Notes: generated by a model from the sequence alone, not told the origin. 6,421 bases of DNA from Candidatus Moraniibacteriota bacterium (GCA_003507475.1 DNVQ01000042.1:1-6421), one strand, 5' to 3'. Counted from the first letter of the stretch, positions 1-5,265 are shown. Translations and numbers: made by a program.

Positions 1-512
1 AAAAATAAATTTAAAGTATCTCTTACTATTACCCATCCCGCATAAACTCCCTTTGTGCCCACTAAAGCTTTAAAAAAATTTTCTTTCAATACCAAGTCCA
101 TAAGAACGCCCGCAAAAATAACCAACCTAGATAAAACAAACAAAACTCCTTCAAGCAACTTATTGATAGCCCACAATAAAGTGTCTCCCGCGCTGTCAGA
201 TACAACATCTACTATTTTTTCAGTAGTTGAGCCCTTGTAACTATCCAAAAAACTCGCCCTAGCAGCTTCCCAAAAACCCATATTTTCATACTGCGCGCTA
301 ACACTATTTATATGCAAACCGTAGGTTATGACCTTATGTTCTATTTCAAATCCTAGGGTTAAATTTAAAATCATCATTCCAAAAATCAAAAACAAACCAA
401 TCTGAATGAGAGATTTTTTAGAAAAATTTTTAACTGAGTTTTTTATTCCATTAAACAATCTTCCCACCATTAATTCGGAAGATTCTATGGAATTATTCTC
501 ATTTTTTTTCAT
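1..512 (-). CDS. VirB6/TrbL-like multi-pass membrane protein, C-terminus cut by window edge
   Basis: An open frame of 170 codons runs leftward from an ATG at 512 and leaves the window without a stop, so only the N-terminal part is visible. An in-frame TAA lies four codons upstream, which limits the start to this ATG or the TTG just before it. No clear Shine-Dalgarno is present. The protein has a charged N-terminus, a hydrophobic segment at about residues 36-54 ending near a glycine, a polar stretch (about 57-110, with an 'AQYENMGFWEAA' segment that looks like the region after a signal anchor), and a second long hydrophobic segment at about 112-142. Near the cut end it reads 'GWVIVRDTLNLF'. 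From memory, this GW-x-I-x-RD-x-x-N-x-F pattern precedes a further membrane helix in VirB6/TrbL-like proteins of Patescibacteria, which go with type IV secretion or pilus-like loci. That family call is an inference from one motif and the topology. It could also be an unrelated membrane protein. Confidence 0.55.
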   Translation of the reverse strand, partial: MKKNENNSIESSELMVGRLFNGIKNSVKNFSKKSLIQIGLFLIFGMMILNLTLGFEIEHKVITYGLHINSVSAQYENMGFWEAARASFLDSYKGSTTEKIVDVVSDSAGDTLLWAINKLLEGVLFVLSRLVIFAGVLMDLVLKENFFKALVGTKGVYAGWVIVRDTLNLF

Positions 513-647
513 CAATAAATGTTATCGATCCGGATGCAAGTCACAAGGGCTTGCCTTTATTTAAACCTTACATATTTTTCACATCTGAAAAAAGGCTTTA
601 TAAAGTTGAATCAAAAAAATAATTTTTGTATTTATTTGTACCTACTT

Positions 648-682
648 CCCCCTCTCCCCCTGGGAGAGGGTTGGGGTGAGGG
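648..682. repeat. GC-rich 'GEGWGEG' dispersed intergenic repeat
   Basis: A G/C-rich island in an otherwise very AT-rich spacer. It holds a perfect 9-bp inverted repeat, CCCTCTCCC (650-658) and GGGAGAGGG (662-670), with a 3-base loop, followed by GGGGTGAGGG (673-682), which can pair with the left arm as an alternative. Read on the plus strand it spells the peptide LPLGEGWGEG, often seen in spurious ORFs. The same sequence type is known from intergenic regions of many unrelated bacteria, sometimes beside DUF559 nuclease-like genes. No such gene is present here, so this looks like a solitary copy. Confidence 0.7.
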
Positions 683-809
683 TGCATTAAGAAGAGTGTT
701 GTGAATATTTAAAAAACCCAAACTCTACTTACCCAAACCATCTTTCTTATTTTATCATAAAAACAAAGAAAAAATAAGCACATCAAAAAGTAATATTTTT
801 TCCTTGTTT

Positions 810-838
810 ATTATAACAGGAATTTTTAAATATACAAA
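810..838 (-). promoter_or_regulatory. Candidate extended -10 promoter for the VirB6-like gene
   Basis: On the minus strand there is a perfect TATAAT (815-810) preceded by TG one base upstream, giving the extended -10 form TGTTATAAT. Exactly 17 bases further upstream is a weak -35, TTTGTA (838-833). Transcription would start near 803 and give a leader of about 290 bases that includes the GC-rich repeat. Such boxes arise easily in AT-rich DNA, so this is only a candidate. Confidence 0.4.
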
Positions 839-996
839 ATTTTACTATTATAAAAAAGTTATTAATAATTATTTTAATTTAATAACATTCTGTTCATTCT
901 TCTTCTTAATCATAATAACACAGAACATATAAAAGAAATCCTATTTGCTTTACTTAAATTTTCAATCATGCTTTCTATATTTTAATAAAATGAATA

Positions 997-1029
997 TGAG
1001 CCATCGAATATTTAAAATTCAATGGCTCA
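997..1029 (-). terminator. Hairpin terminator after the four-helix membrane protein gene
   Basis: TGAGCCAT (997-1004) pairs perfectly with ATGGCTCA (1022-1029). After one mismatch, GAAT (1006-1009) pairs with ATTC (1017-1020), leaving a 7-base loop. It lies 14 bases past the stop of the minus-strand gene. On that strand the tail after the stem is T-rich but interrupted (ATATTCATTTTATT), so termination may be moderate. The plus-strand side carries only a run of A. Confidence 0.6.
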
Positions 1030-1043
1030 AAAAAGACAAAGCA

Positions 1044-1511
1044 TTAATTTGTTGCGGCCAGTACCCCTCCTTGGGCCTTGTGGTTATCGGAAAAGGTTGC
1101 TCTGCAATATCCCCAATATCCCAGTCCCAAAGAAAACACAAACAGGGAAAGCGCTACGCTAATCATAGCCGCAAACCCACGTGGATTATTGAGTCCCCAA
1201 AGATTAAACAATGCCCCCAAGGTAATCCATAGTCCCAATACCAGAAATATCGCCCCAATAACCACAATCGTTATTCCTGATTTGGTCTTTTTTCCTTTTG
1301 GAAATTTCTTATTTAATCCCTTGGTGAAAAATACCAGAAATGCCACAGAAAGCAGCAGGCCGATAATCCTGAGCACCTGAAATGCGGCTTGTCCAGCACC
1401 CCCAAAGGCAACTTTTGTATAAAAGGATGCTGAGGTAAAAGCCATTGATAAAATCAATAATACTATTCCAATGACAAACATGGGTCTTCCATTGCTTTCC
1501 TTGGTATTCAT
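1044..1511 (-). CDS. Four-helix integral membrane protein of unknown function
   Basis: A 155-residue protein that I do not recognise. It has a short polar N-terminus, then four predicted membrane helices at about residues 12-31, 43-63, 79-103 and 113-136. A basic loop lies between helices 2 and 3 (residues 64-78, rich in K and G) and a short polar tail follows. No catalytic motif is evident; helix 4 has a glycine/aromatic patch, 'GLGYWGYC'. The ATG at 1511 is chosen because GGAGG (1524-1520) lies 8 bases upstream, the strongest ribosome site in the window. A longer in-frame reading back to 1643 would run through the proposed promoter and has no such site. The gene is GC-richer than its surroundings: three lines I counted gave 42-50%, against 23% for a line in xerC. 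That fits transfer or different constraint. It appears to be its own transcription unit, with a promoter at 1590-1618 and a hairpin after the stop. Confidence 0.75.
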   Translation of the reverse strand: MNTKESNGRPMFVIGIVLLILSMAFTSASFYTKVAFGGAGQAAFQVLRIIGLLLSVAFLVFFTKGLNKKFPKGKKTKSGITIVVIGAIFLVLGLWITLGALFNLWGLNNPRGFAAMISVALSLFVFSLGLGYWGYCRATFSDNHKAQGGVLAATN

Positions 1512-1519
1512 GGCAATCT

Positions 1520-1524
1520 CCTCC
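1520..1524 (-). promoter_or_regulatory. Shine-Dalgarno GGAGG deciding the start at 1511
   Basis: The minus strand reads GGAGGAG with an 8-base gap from GGAGG to the ATG. It favours the 155-residue protein over the 199-residue extension. It also contrasts with xerC, the four-helix-bundle gene and uvrD, which have no recognisable site. Confidence 0.8.
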
Positions 1525-1589
1525 AGGCTAATTTTGCTCTTATTGAAAAGAACCAACACTCCGCTCTTTTCTGTTTTTATTCTATTTTT

Positions 1590-1618
1590 AGAGTTACATA
1601 AAAAATCATTTTTGTCAA
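1590..1618 (-). promoter_or_regulatory. Candidate promoter of the four-helix membrane protein gene
   Basis: The minus strand has a perfect -35, TTGACA (1618-1613). Seventeen bases later comes a poor -10, AACTCT (1595-1590), preceded by an extended TG. Transcription would start near 1583, giving a leader of about 72 bases. The perfect -35 and the TG support it; the -10 is weak. Confidence 0.45.
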
Positions 1619-1758
1619 CAATAATTTTTTTCAAAAATAGCAATGCCCACGAGCATATGGCGACTTTTAGAATAAATTAGATGATTATTTTGTGTTTACA
1701 TAATTGGAATCACCTTTATTTGTGTAGCATCAATAATACTCTTTGCAAATTTAAAAAA

Positions 1759-1792
1759 CAGCAAAAAAAGAAATTTAATTCTTTTTTTGCTG
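1759..1792 (-). terminator. Strong intrinsic terminator of the small hypothetical gene
   Basis: CAGCAAAAAAAGAA (1759-1772) and TTCTTTTTTTGCTG (1779-1792) form a perfect 14-bp stem with a 6-base loop. On the minus strand the stem is followed directly by TTTTTT, the classic U-tract. It lies about 50 bases past the stop at 1841 and separates this gene from the membrane protein gene downstream. Confidence 0.8.
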
Positions 1793-1840
1793 ACAATAAT
1801 TCTTTTGATCTAACTAAAACTTAGCAAATTTTCAATTGAG

Positions 1841-2092
1841 CTATATGCCCCCCTTTATTGATTTAACTTCACTTATTGCATAAGTAATTGGATACTCTTT
1901 TCTCGCTTCACGGCCCCTACCTCGAGAGGGTTCTATTTTACGCACTTTTTTAACAACGAAATAATCGTCTCCAACTTCGATTATTTCATCATAAGAAATA
2001 TCCTCAAATCGTGGCGATGTGATATGCTCCCCACATTGAACTTCTAGTTTTTTTCCCATTAGTTCCTTTAGTTTATTTCTCATGCTTGACAT
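1841..2092 (-). CDS. Small basic hypothetical protein, possibly a small beta-barrel
   Basis: An 83-residue protein of unknown function with a TAG stop. An N-terminal basic helix (residues 4-14, 'MRNKLKELMGK') is followed by alternating hydrophobic and polar stretches typical of beta strands: 'KLEVQC' (15-20), 'DEIIEVGDDYFVVKKV' (35-50) and 'YPITYAISEVKSI' (67-79). A very basic loop, 'SRGRGREARK' (56-65), interrupts them. The pattern recalls Sm-like or SH3-type small barrels that begin with a short helix and have an acidic turn such as 'GDDY' between two strands. The basic loop could contact nucleic acid. Both points are inferences without a named homolog. The start is well supported: GGGAG (2104-2100) lies 7 bases upstream of the ATG. 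A good promoter (2152-2179) and terminator (1759-1792) make it a single-gene unit. Confidence 0.8.
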   Translation of the reverse strand: MSSMRNKLKELMGKKLEVQCGEHITSPRFEDISYDEIIEVGDDYFVVKKVRKIEPSRGRGREARKEYPITYAISEVKSIKGGI

Positions 2093-2099
2093 AGCGAAT

Positions 2100-2104
2100 C
2101 TCCC
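2100..2104 (-). promoter_or_regulatory. Shine-Dalgarno GGGAG for the 83-residue protein
   Basis: The minus strand reads AAGGGAG, with 7 bases between GGGAG and the ATG at 2092. It supports that start over the internal ATG at codon 4. Confidence 0.75.
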
Positions 2105-2151
2105 TTTTGGTTGAATTTGAATAACTAAGCTCCAACATTGTAGAACAGCCT

Positions 2152-2179
2152 ATAATATAACACTCTATAAAAAAGTCAA
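2152..2179 (-). promoter_or_regulatory. Sigma-70-type promoter of the small hypothetical gene
   Basis: TTGACT (2179-2174) and TATTAT (2157-2152), 16 bases apart, each match the consensus at five of six positions. The predicted transcription start near 2145 gives a leader of about 50 bases. The site lies between the hydrolase terminator and the gene, as expected. Confidence 0.65.
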
Positions 2180-2230
2180 ATTTTTTAACCCCATAAAAAA
2201 TCCCCACATTCACAGACACACTAAATTAAA

Positions 2231-2260
2231 AAAACAGCTTCTTTAAAAGAAAGCTGTTTT
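2231..2260 (-). terminator. Intrinsic terminator after the LysM/CHAP gene (possibly bidirectional)
   Basis: AAAACAGCTT (2231-2240) pairs with AAGCTGTTTT (2251-2260) around a 10-base loop. On the minus strand the stem runs into a stretch of seven T. On the plus strand it is also followed by T residues, so it could work both ways. It lies about 100 bases after the stop of the hydrolase gene, with the heptamer array between them. Confidence 0.75.
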
Positions 2261-2300
2261 TGTGCTCATTCTTAAAATTGAAAGTTAATTATCCTTATTT

Positions 2301-2363
2301 CATTTTGAATTTAAAATCTTCTCCAATCAAATTTGACATTTGGAATTTGACTTTAGAATTTTA
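2301..2363. repeat. Degenerate 7-base tandem array (AAATTTG type) touching the LysM/CHAP stop codon
   Basis: Nine consecutive heptamers can be laid out without a gap from 2301 to 2363. The best-conserved are AAATTTG (2329-2335), ACATTTG (2336-2342) and GAATTTG (2343-2349); the outer ones are more diverged. The last unit contains the complement of the TAA stop of the hydrolase gene (2361-2363). A looser 7-base rhythm may extend left to about 2266. It belongs to the same general class as the other 7- and 8-base arrays in the window but uses a different word. Confidence 0.6.
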
Positions 2364-3503
2364 ATAAATGTATCCCTTTATTACCCTATTGCTAGTTGAG
2401 ATTGTTCGCTTACTTGTTTTAGCCCAGCCTTTATAATTCATTTCTGAAATAGTAATAGTTCCCTTGCCCACAGATTCAACAATCGCCACATGCCCCCACC
2501 AAGATTCAGAGCTAACCATGATTGCCCCCACAGCTGGAGACTTTCCGGTTTTATAACCTCGAGCCTTAGCATTATAAAGCCAAGTTCCAGCATTTCCTCC
2601 CCATGGCACATATCTTTTTTGCGCCACATACCAAGTACAATACCCATAAGGAAATCTATGTCCGGTTCCCGCTTTACCATCTAATTTCTTAGTTCCGGAG
2701 ACCTTAGGATCTCCGCCAACAGGAGTGGCATAAGATCTTCTATCGATCCCAGCTGAATCATCAGTGGTAGCTGGAACGGGAATTTCTTTTTGCCCGCCAG
2801 GAATAATTATTTCCTGTCCTTCTTTTATTTCTCCATTGGCTGGAATATTATCATTAAAAGATATAATTTTTTCTCTTTCTGCCTTAAAATCTTTCGCTAT
2901 TTGGTCCAGACTCTCCCCTTTCTTTACCACATGAGTTAATCCTGCTACCGGCAAGATAAATATTTTATCCCCAGGCTGTATCTCATCAACATTTTCAATG
3001 TCATTAGCCCATAAAATAGTATTGGTAGTTATTCCAAATTTTTGCGCGATATTGCTAACCGTATCTCCATTTTTCACCAAATATACTTCTACACCACCAT
3101 CTTCTTCGGGATCTTTTAAAACTGGACTGGATGGGGCGCTTATGATTTTTCCATCCACGGCCATAATCTGATTTAAATCATCTTCTTTGAACTCTGGATT
3201 AACAGCTTTGCTAGCTACGGAAATTGGATTAAGTAGAGCTTTTTTACTATTTTCCGCTTCAATGGCCATATCATTTTTTACAGTATGGTATTCGCTCTTC
3301 CATTGACCAGTTAAAAAACTGCTTGATTTGCCATTAGCAGCCATATTTGTGGCCGTAACTAGCATTGCCCCAGAAACAACCACTGCCAAAGCAGAGTACT
3401 TTCTGAAAAGATGTAATAATTTAATAGTTCGATGCTCTTTTATAAAAAGAGCAAACTTTTTTTGTAAGCTGTAAAGCTCTGTTTGGAAGTTTTTAGTTTT
3501 CAT
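2361..3503 (-). CDS. Membrane-anchored peptidoglycan hydrolase: two LysM domains plus CHAP domain
   Basis: A 380-residue protein. A basic N-terminal region (1-35) is followed by one membrane segment or uncleaved signal anchor (about 36-53, 'ALAVVVSGAMLVTA'), a polar stalk (54-138), LysM 1 (about 141-185, 'YLVKNGDTVSNIAQKFG'), LysM 2 (about 190-236, 'HVVKKGESLDQIAKDF'), a linker, and a C-terminal CHAP domain (about 283-380). The CHAP catalytic Cys is C289 in 'YGYCTWYVA' and the His is H338 in 'WWGHVAIVE'; E354 or N356 in 'ISEMNY' is the likely third residue. LysM domains bind the N-acetylglucosamine glycan, and CHAP domains are cysteine amidases or endopeptidases that cut the peptide part. The expected role is cell-wall remodelling or daughter-cell separation outside the membrane. 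I chose the ATG at 3503; a TTG at 3551 would add 16 residues but has GAAAGG only three bases away. It is transcribed alone from the promoter at 3640-3668. Confidence 0.9.
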   Translation of the reverse strand: MKTKNFQTELYSLQKKFALFIKEHRTIKLLHLFRKYSALAVVVSGAMLVTATNMAANGKSSSFLTGQWKSEYHTVKNDMAIEAENSKKALLNPISVASKAVNPEFKEDDLNQIMAVDGKIISAPSSPVLKDPEEDGGVEVYLVKNGDTVSNIAQKFGITTNTILWANDIENVDEIQPGDKIFILPVAGLTHVVKKGESLDQIAKDFKAEREKIISFNDNIPANGEIKEGQEIIIPGGQKEIPVPATTDDSAGIDRRSYATPVGGDPKVSGTKKLDGKAGTGHRFPYGYCTWYVAQKRYVPWGGNAGTWLYNAKARGYKTGKSPAVGAIMVSSESWWGHVAIVESVGKGTITISEMNYKGWAKTSKRTISTSNRVIKGYIY

Positions 3504-3571
3504 TGGAATTTTTTCAAAAAATTCCTTAATTCTTGTTTTACAAATAAACAAAAACCTTTCTCTTGGTCCAT
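3500..3571 (-). CDS. Possible 23-residue upstream ORF overlapping the hydrolase start (ATGA)
   Basis: A short frame starts at ATG 3571 and ends at TGA 3502-3500. That TGA shares bases with the hydrolase ATG (3503-3501), giving the ATGA overlap typical of translational coupling. It would encode a basic peptide beginning MDQEKGFCLFVK, with no signal sequence or known motif. Its own ribosome site is weak (only AAG close upstream). It lies wholly inside the predicted leader. It may be chance, but its position, just over the palindrome next to the downstream start, is suggestive of a leader ORF. Confidence 0.3.
   Translation of the reverse strand: MDQEKGFCLFVKQELRNFLKKFQ
3505..3525. promoter_or_regulatory. 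Perfect palindrome next to the hydrolase start codon
   Basis: GGAATTTTTT (3505-3514) and AAAAAATTCC (3516-3525) are perfect complements around one central base. The palindrome ends one base before the hydrolase ATG on the minus strand. As RNA it can fold into an 8-bp stem with a 5-base loop exactly where a ribosome site would lie; as DNA it could be an operator. No Shine-Dalgarno is visible there, so start-site access may depend on opening this structure. Confidence 0.45.
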
Positions 3572-3639
3572 ATTCTTAGAATTTTGCAACAAAAAAGCAA
3601 CCTTCATCAAATCTGGACCCTAATTTTTATGCTTACACC

Positions 3640-3668
3640 ATTATATTATCATTACTCGCCGAAGTCAA
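3640..3668 (-). promoter_or_regulatory. Near-consensus sigma-70 promoter of the LysM/CHAP gene
   Basis: On the minus strand TTGACT (3668-3663) and a perfect TATAAT (3645-3640) are separated by exactly 17 bases, the best promoter in the window. The start near 3633 gives a leader of about 130 bases that contains the possible upstream ORF and an inverted pair, TGGACC (3614-3619) with GGTCCA (3565-3570), the latter overlapping that ORF's start. The DnaA-box pair begins six bases beyond the -35. Confidence 0.8.
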
Positions 3669-3673
3669 CGAAC

Positions 3674-3693
3674 TTATCCACAGATTATTAACA
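3674..3693 (+). promoter_or_regulatory. DnaA box pair in the divergent spacer
   Basis: TTATCCACA (3674-3682) is a perfect match to the consensus DnaA box. TTATTAACA (3685-3693) differs from TTATNCACA at one position and lies 11 bases on in the same direction, about one helical turn. The pair sits between the hydrolase promoter and an AT-rich stretch (3694-3770). It could regulate that promoter or be part of an origin; no dnaA or dnaN gene is in view. Confidence 0.5.
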
Positions 3694-3773
3694 GAAAATC
3701 ATATAATCAAAATGTTCTAGTTATAATAATTGTCAAGATTTATAATAAAAATAGTTTATAAAATGAGAGGGAT

Positions 3774-3851
3774 AAGTCATCAAGTCAAAAGTCATTAGTC
3801 ATAAAAAGTTAAAATTCATTTTGATAACCGATTGCTGATGACCAATGACTG
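3774..3851. repeat. 7-base tandem array (AAGTCAT type) forming an imperfect inverted repeat
   Basis: The word AGTCA recurs at 3775, 3783, 3790 and 3797, spacings of 8, 7 and 7 bases. After a spacer, the complementary arm carries ATGACCAATGACT (3838-3850), whose reverse complement matches AGTCATTAGTCAT (3790-3802) at 12 of 13 positions. The right part also falls into 7-base units (CCGATTG, CTGATGA, CCAATGA). The result is a possible hairpin with a loop of about 35 bases, built from heptamers in opposite orientation. Confidence 0.65.
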
Positions 3852-3857
3852 TTTACT

Positions 3858-3934
3858 TAATTGTTTTAATACTCTCTTGTTTTAATGTTTTCATGCTGTT
3901 TTGCTTTCATGTTTTATGTTAAAATGTATTTATG
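3858..3934 (+). repeat. 8-base tandem array (TTTTAATG type) ending exactly on the xerC ATG
   Basis: From 3880 the sequence divides into units of eight (one of seven), nearly all ending in ATG or TG: TTTTAATG (3880-3887), TTTTCATG (3888-3895), then on to TTAAAATG (3919-3926) and TATTTATG (3927-3934). The ATG of the last unit is the xerC start codon. A further TTGTTTTAAT copy lies at 3861-3870. Because the array fills the whole upstream area, xerC has no Shine-Dalgarno. Confidence 0.7.
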
Positions 3935-4855
3935 GCGCAAAATGATTTAAAATCACTAAAAAACGACTTTCTCGACTATCTGGAGATAGACTTAAACAGA
4001 TCCTCAAAAACGATTGAGAATTATAATCATTATCTTAATCGATTTTTGGATTTTTCCAAGATAAATCACCCAAAAGATATAAATTTAAATTTAATCAAAA
4101 AATATCGTTTATATCTCAACCGTCTAGAAGACAAAAAAAGAGGAACTCTTAAGAAAGTAACCCAAAACTATCACGTTATTGCTTTACGTAACTTCCTTAA
4201 GTACTTAGCCAAACAAGACATTGTAACTCTTTCAGCCGAAAAAATAGATGTTGGCAAGAACCTCCAGCAAGAAATGATTTTCCTCAGTTTTGAAGAAATA
4301 GAGAGAATAATAAATGAAGCTAACGGAAAAAGCCTAAAATCTCTAAGAGATCGCGCTATCTTAGAAATGCTTTTTTCGGCCGGACTTCGAGTTTCAGAGC
4401 TTTCTTCGTTAAATATTGAACAAATAAATCTCCGAACTCAGGAGTTTAGTATCATTGGAAAAGGATCAAAAATGAGAGTGGTTTTTATATCTGACTCAGC
4501 CAAGGGTGCTCTAGAAAAATATCTTTACCGCAGAACAGACATAGATCCGGCTTTATTTATCAGAACCAACAAGATCGGCTTTAAAAAAGAAGATGATCTC
4601 CGCCTAACCCCTCGCTCCATTCAAAGAATAGTAAAATTTTATTCCAAAAAAGCTGGCATCATCAAAGATGTGCATCCTCATACTTTTCGCCACAGCTTCG
4701 CCACTGACCTGCTAGCTAATGGTGCAGATATTCGCAGTGTTCAAGCGATGCTAGGTCACGCCTCTATAGCAACAACTCAGATATATACCCATGTCACCAA
4801 TAAACAACTTCGCGATATTCACAAGAAATTTCATCGAAAATCAAACCAACATTAA
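3932..4855 (+). CDS. xerC: XerC/XerD-type tyrosine recombinase, complete
   Basis: A 307-residue protein, the usual length for XerC/XerD (about 300). The N-terminal SAM-like core-binding domain spans about residues 4-100 ('FLDYLEIDLNRSSKTIENY', 'ALRNFLKYL'), and the catalytic domain about 115-300. All six expected active-site residues can be seen: R153 in 'AGLRVSEL', K177 in 'GKGSK', H250 and R253 in 'HPHTFRHSFA', H276 in 'LGHAS', and the nucleophile Y285 in 'IYTHV'. These enzymes cut and rejoin DNA through a 3'-phosphotyrosine link; Xer proteins resolve chromosome dimers at dif with FtsK. A single such gene could serve as the housekeeping enzyme, but an integrase of a mobile element cannot be excluded. 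No dif-like site was found by eye. The start is the only good ATG. It lacks a ribosome site and is the last codon-sized word of the octamer array. The last codons and stop lie in another array. Confidence 0.92.
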   Translation: MAQNDLKSLKNDFLDYLEIDLNRSSKTIENYNHYLNRFLDFSKINHPKDINLNLIKKYRLYLNRLEDKKRGTLKKVTQNYHVIALRNFLKYLAKQDIVTLSAEKIDVGKNLQQEMIFLSFEEIERIINEANGKSLKSLRDRAILEMLFSAGLRVSELSSLNIEQINLRTQEFSIIGKGSKMRVVFISDSAKGALEKYLYRRTDIDPALFIRTNKIGFKKEDDLRLTPRSIQRIVKFYSKKAGIIKDVHPHTFRHSFATDLLANGADIRSVQAMLGHASIATTQIYTHVTNKQLRDIHKKFHRKSNQH

Positions 4856-4881
4856 AGCATAAAAACATTAAAACAACATCA
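4842..4881 (-). repeat. 8-base tandem array in reverse orientation across the xerC stop
   Basis: Consecutive octamers CATTAAAG (4850-4857), CATAAAAA (4858-4865) and CATTAAAA (4866-4873) are reverse complements of the TTTTAATG word seen upstream of xerC and uvrD. They are flanked by diverged units CAAACCAA (4842-4849) and CAACATCA (4874-4881). The xerC stop TAA (4853-4855) lies inside one unit, and the next gene's ATG starts on the last base. Confidence 0.65.
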
Positions 4882-5255
4882 TGCAATCGGGTGACTTTAA
4901 AAATCAATTAAAAATAAAAATGGATAACTATGTCCATTTTGTATACAAAATAACCAAAGAATTTCCCAAAGAAGAATTATATGGAACAACTTCTCAGTTT
5001 CGTCGAGCAACTTTATCTATAATACTTAATTATATAGAAGGTTACGCTCGCAAAAGACCTGCGGTACAATTAAATTTTTTTGAAATATCTTACGGCTCTT
5101 TAAAAGAATCTAAATACTTATTATATTTTTCATTAGGAGAAAATTTTATAGATAAAACTCAACATGATATCGGAATGAAAATGTCTGACGAAATAGGCGC
5201 TATGCTTTGGACTGAAATAAGAAATCTAGAAAAACGCTGCAAATCAAATAATTAA
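4881..5255 (+). CDS. Four-helix-bundle protein, 23S rRNA intervening-sequence (S23) family
   Basis: A 124-residue protein, typical of the four-helix-bundle family TIGR02436/PF05635, first noted as ORFs in 23S rRNA intervening sequences and structurally akin to the Avd protein of diversity-generating retroelements. Family hallmarks visible are the start 'GDFKN', 'VYKITKEFPKEELYGTTSQFRRATLSI' (21-47), 'NYIEGYARK' (50-58, where relatives have 'NIAEGYGR') and 'FFEISYGSLKESKYLLYFS' (66-84). The molecular role is not established; members form basic oligomers and may bind nucleic acid. No ribosome site is seen, and an alternative ATG lies at codon 14. It lies 25 bases after xerC and 78 before uvrD, between octamer arrays of opposite orientation. 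No rRNA, reverse transcriptase or variable repeat is near. The substitution of I/L for the usual small residues in 'SIILNYIEGY' is slightly atypical. Confidence 0.88.
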   Translation: MQSGDFKNQLKIKMDNYVHFVYKITKEFPKEELYGTTSQFRRATLSIILNYIEGYARKRPAVQLNFFEISYGSLKESKYLLYFSLGENFIDKTQHDIGMKMSDEIGAMLWTEIRNLEKRCKSNN

Positions 5256-5265
5256 TTTAAATTTA

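Larger units (their letters stand above)
513..996. other. Intergenic region without a gene
   Basis: This 480-base spacer separates two minus-strand genes. It contains the GC-rich repeat at 648-682 and a possible minus-strand promoter at 810-838. The rest is poly-A/T-rich sequence with no convincing coding frame. The plus-strand open frame around 519-704 has no ribosome site, and its end is simply the translation of the GC-rich repeat. A weak 8-bp inverted pair, CTTATTTT (746-753) and AAAATAAG (771-778), is probably chance in such biased sequence. Confidence 0.6.
3572..3931. other. Divergent intergenic region between hydrolase and xerC
   Basis: This 360-base spacer separates the leftward hydrolase from rightward xerC. 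In order it holds the hydrolase leader and promoter, the DnaA-box pair, an AT-rich stretch with two TATAAT words on the plus strand (3722-3727 and 3741-3746), the heptamer array and the octamer array ending on the xerC start. Neither TATAAT has a convincing -35 at 16-18 bases, so I cannot assign the xerC promoter. No coding frame is seen. Confidence 0.6.

Noticed and set aside
55..240. Plus-strand open frame of 61 codons
   Set aside because: It lies antisense inside the VirB6-like frame, which has clear membrane-protein character.
519..704. Plus-strand open frame of 61 codons
   Set aside because: It lacks a ribosome site, and its C-terminal part is the translation of the GC-rich dispersed repeat.
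1044..1643. Longer 199-residue start for the four-helix membrane protein
   Set aside because: The extension is polar, has no ribosome site, and overlaps the proposed promoter. GGAGG sits 8 bases before the ATG at 1511.
3572..3633. Riboswitch in the hydrolase leader
   Set aside because: Only short pairings are visible and no known aptamer core was recognised.
3674..3770. Chromosomal replication origin
   Set aside because: There is only one perfect and one imperfect DnaA box, and neither dnaA nor dnaN is nearby. Kept as a weaker regulatory possibility.
3858..4881. xerC as the integrase of a phage or integrative element
   Set aside because: There are no attachment-site direct repeats, tRNA, phage or conjugation genes around it. 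The length and motifs fit a chromosomal Xer protein, although this cannot be fully excluded.
4881..5255. Avd accessory protein of a diversity-generating retroelement
   Set aside because: The fold family is related, but there is no reverse transcriptase, template repeat or variable repeat in the window, and the sequence hallmarks fit the S23-type family better.
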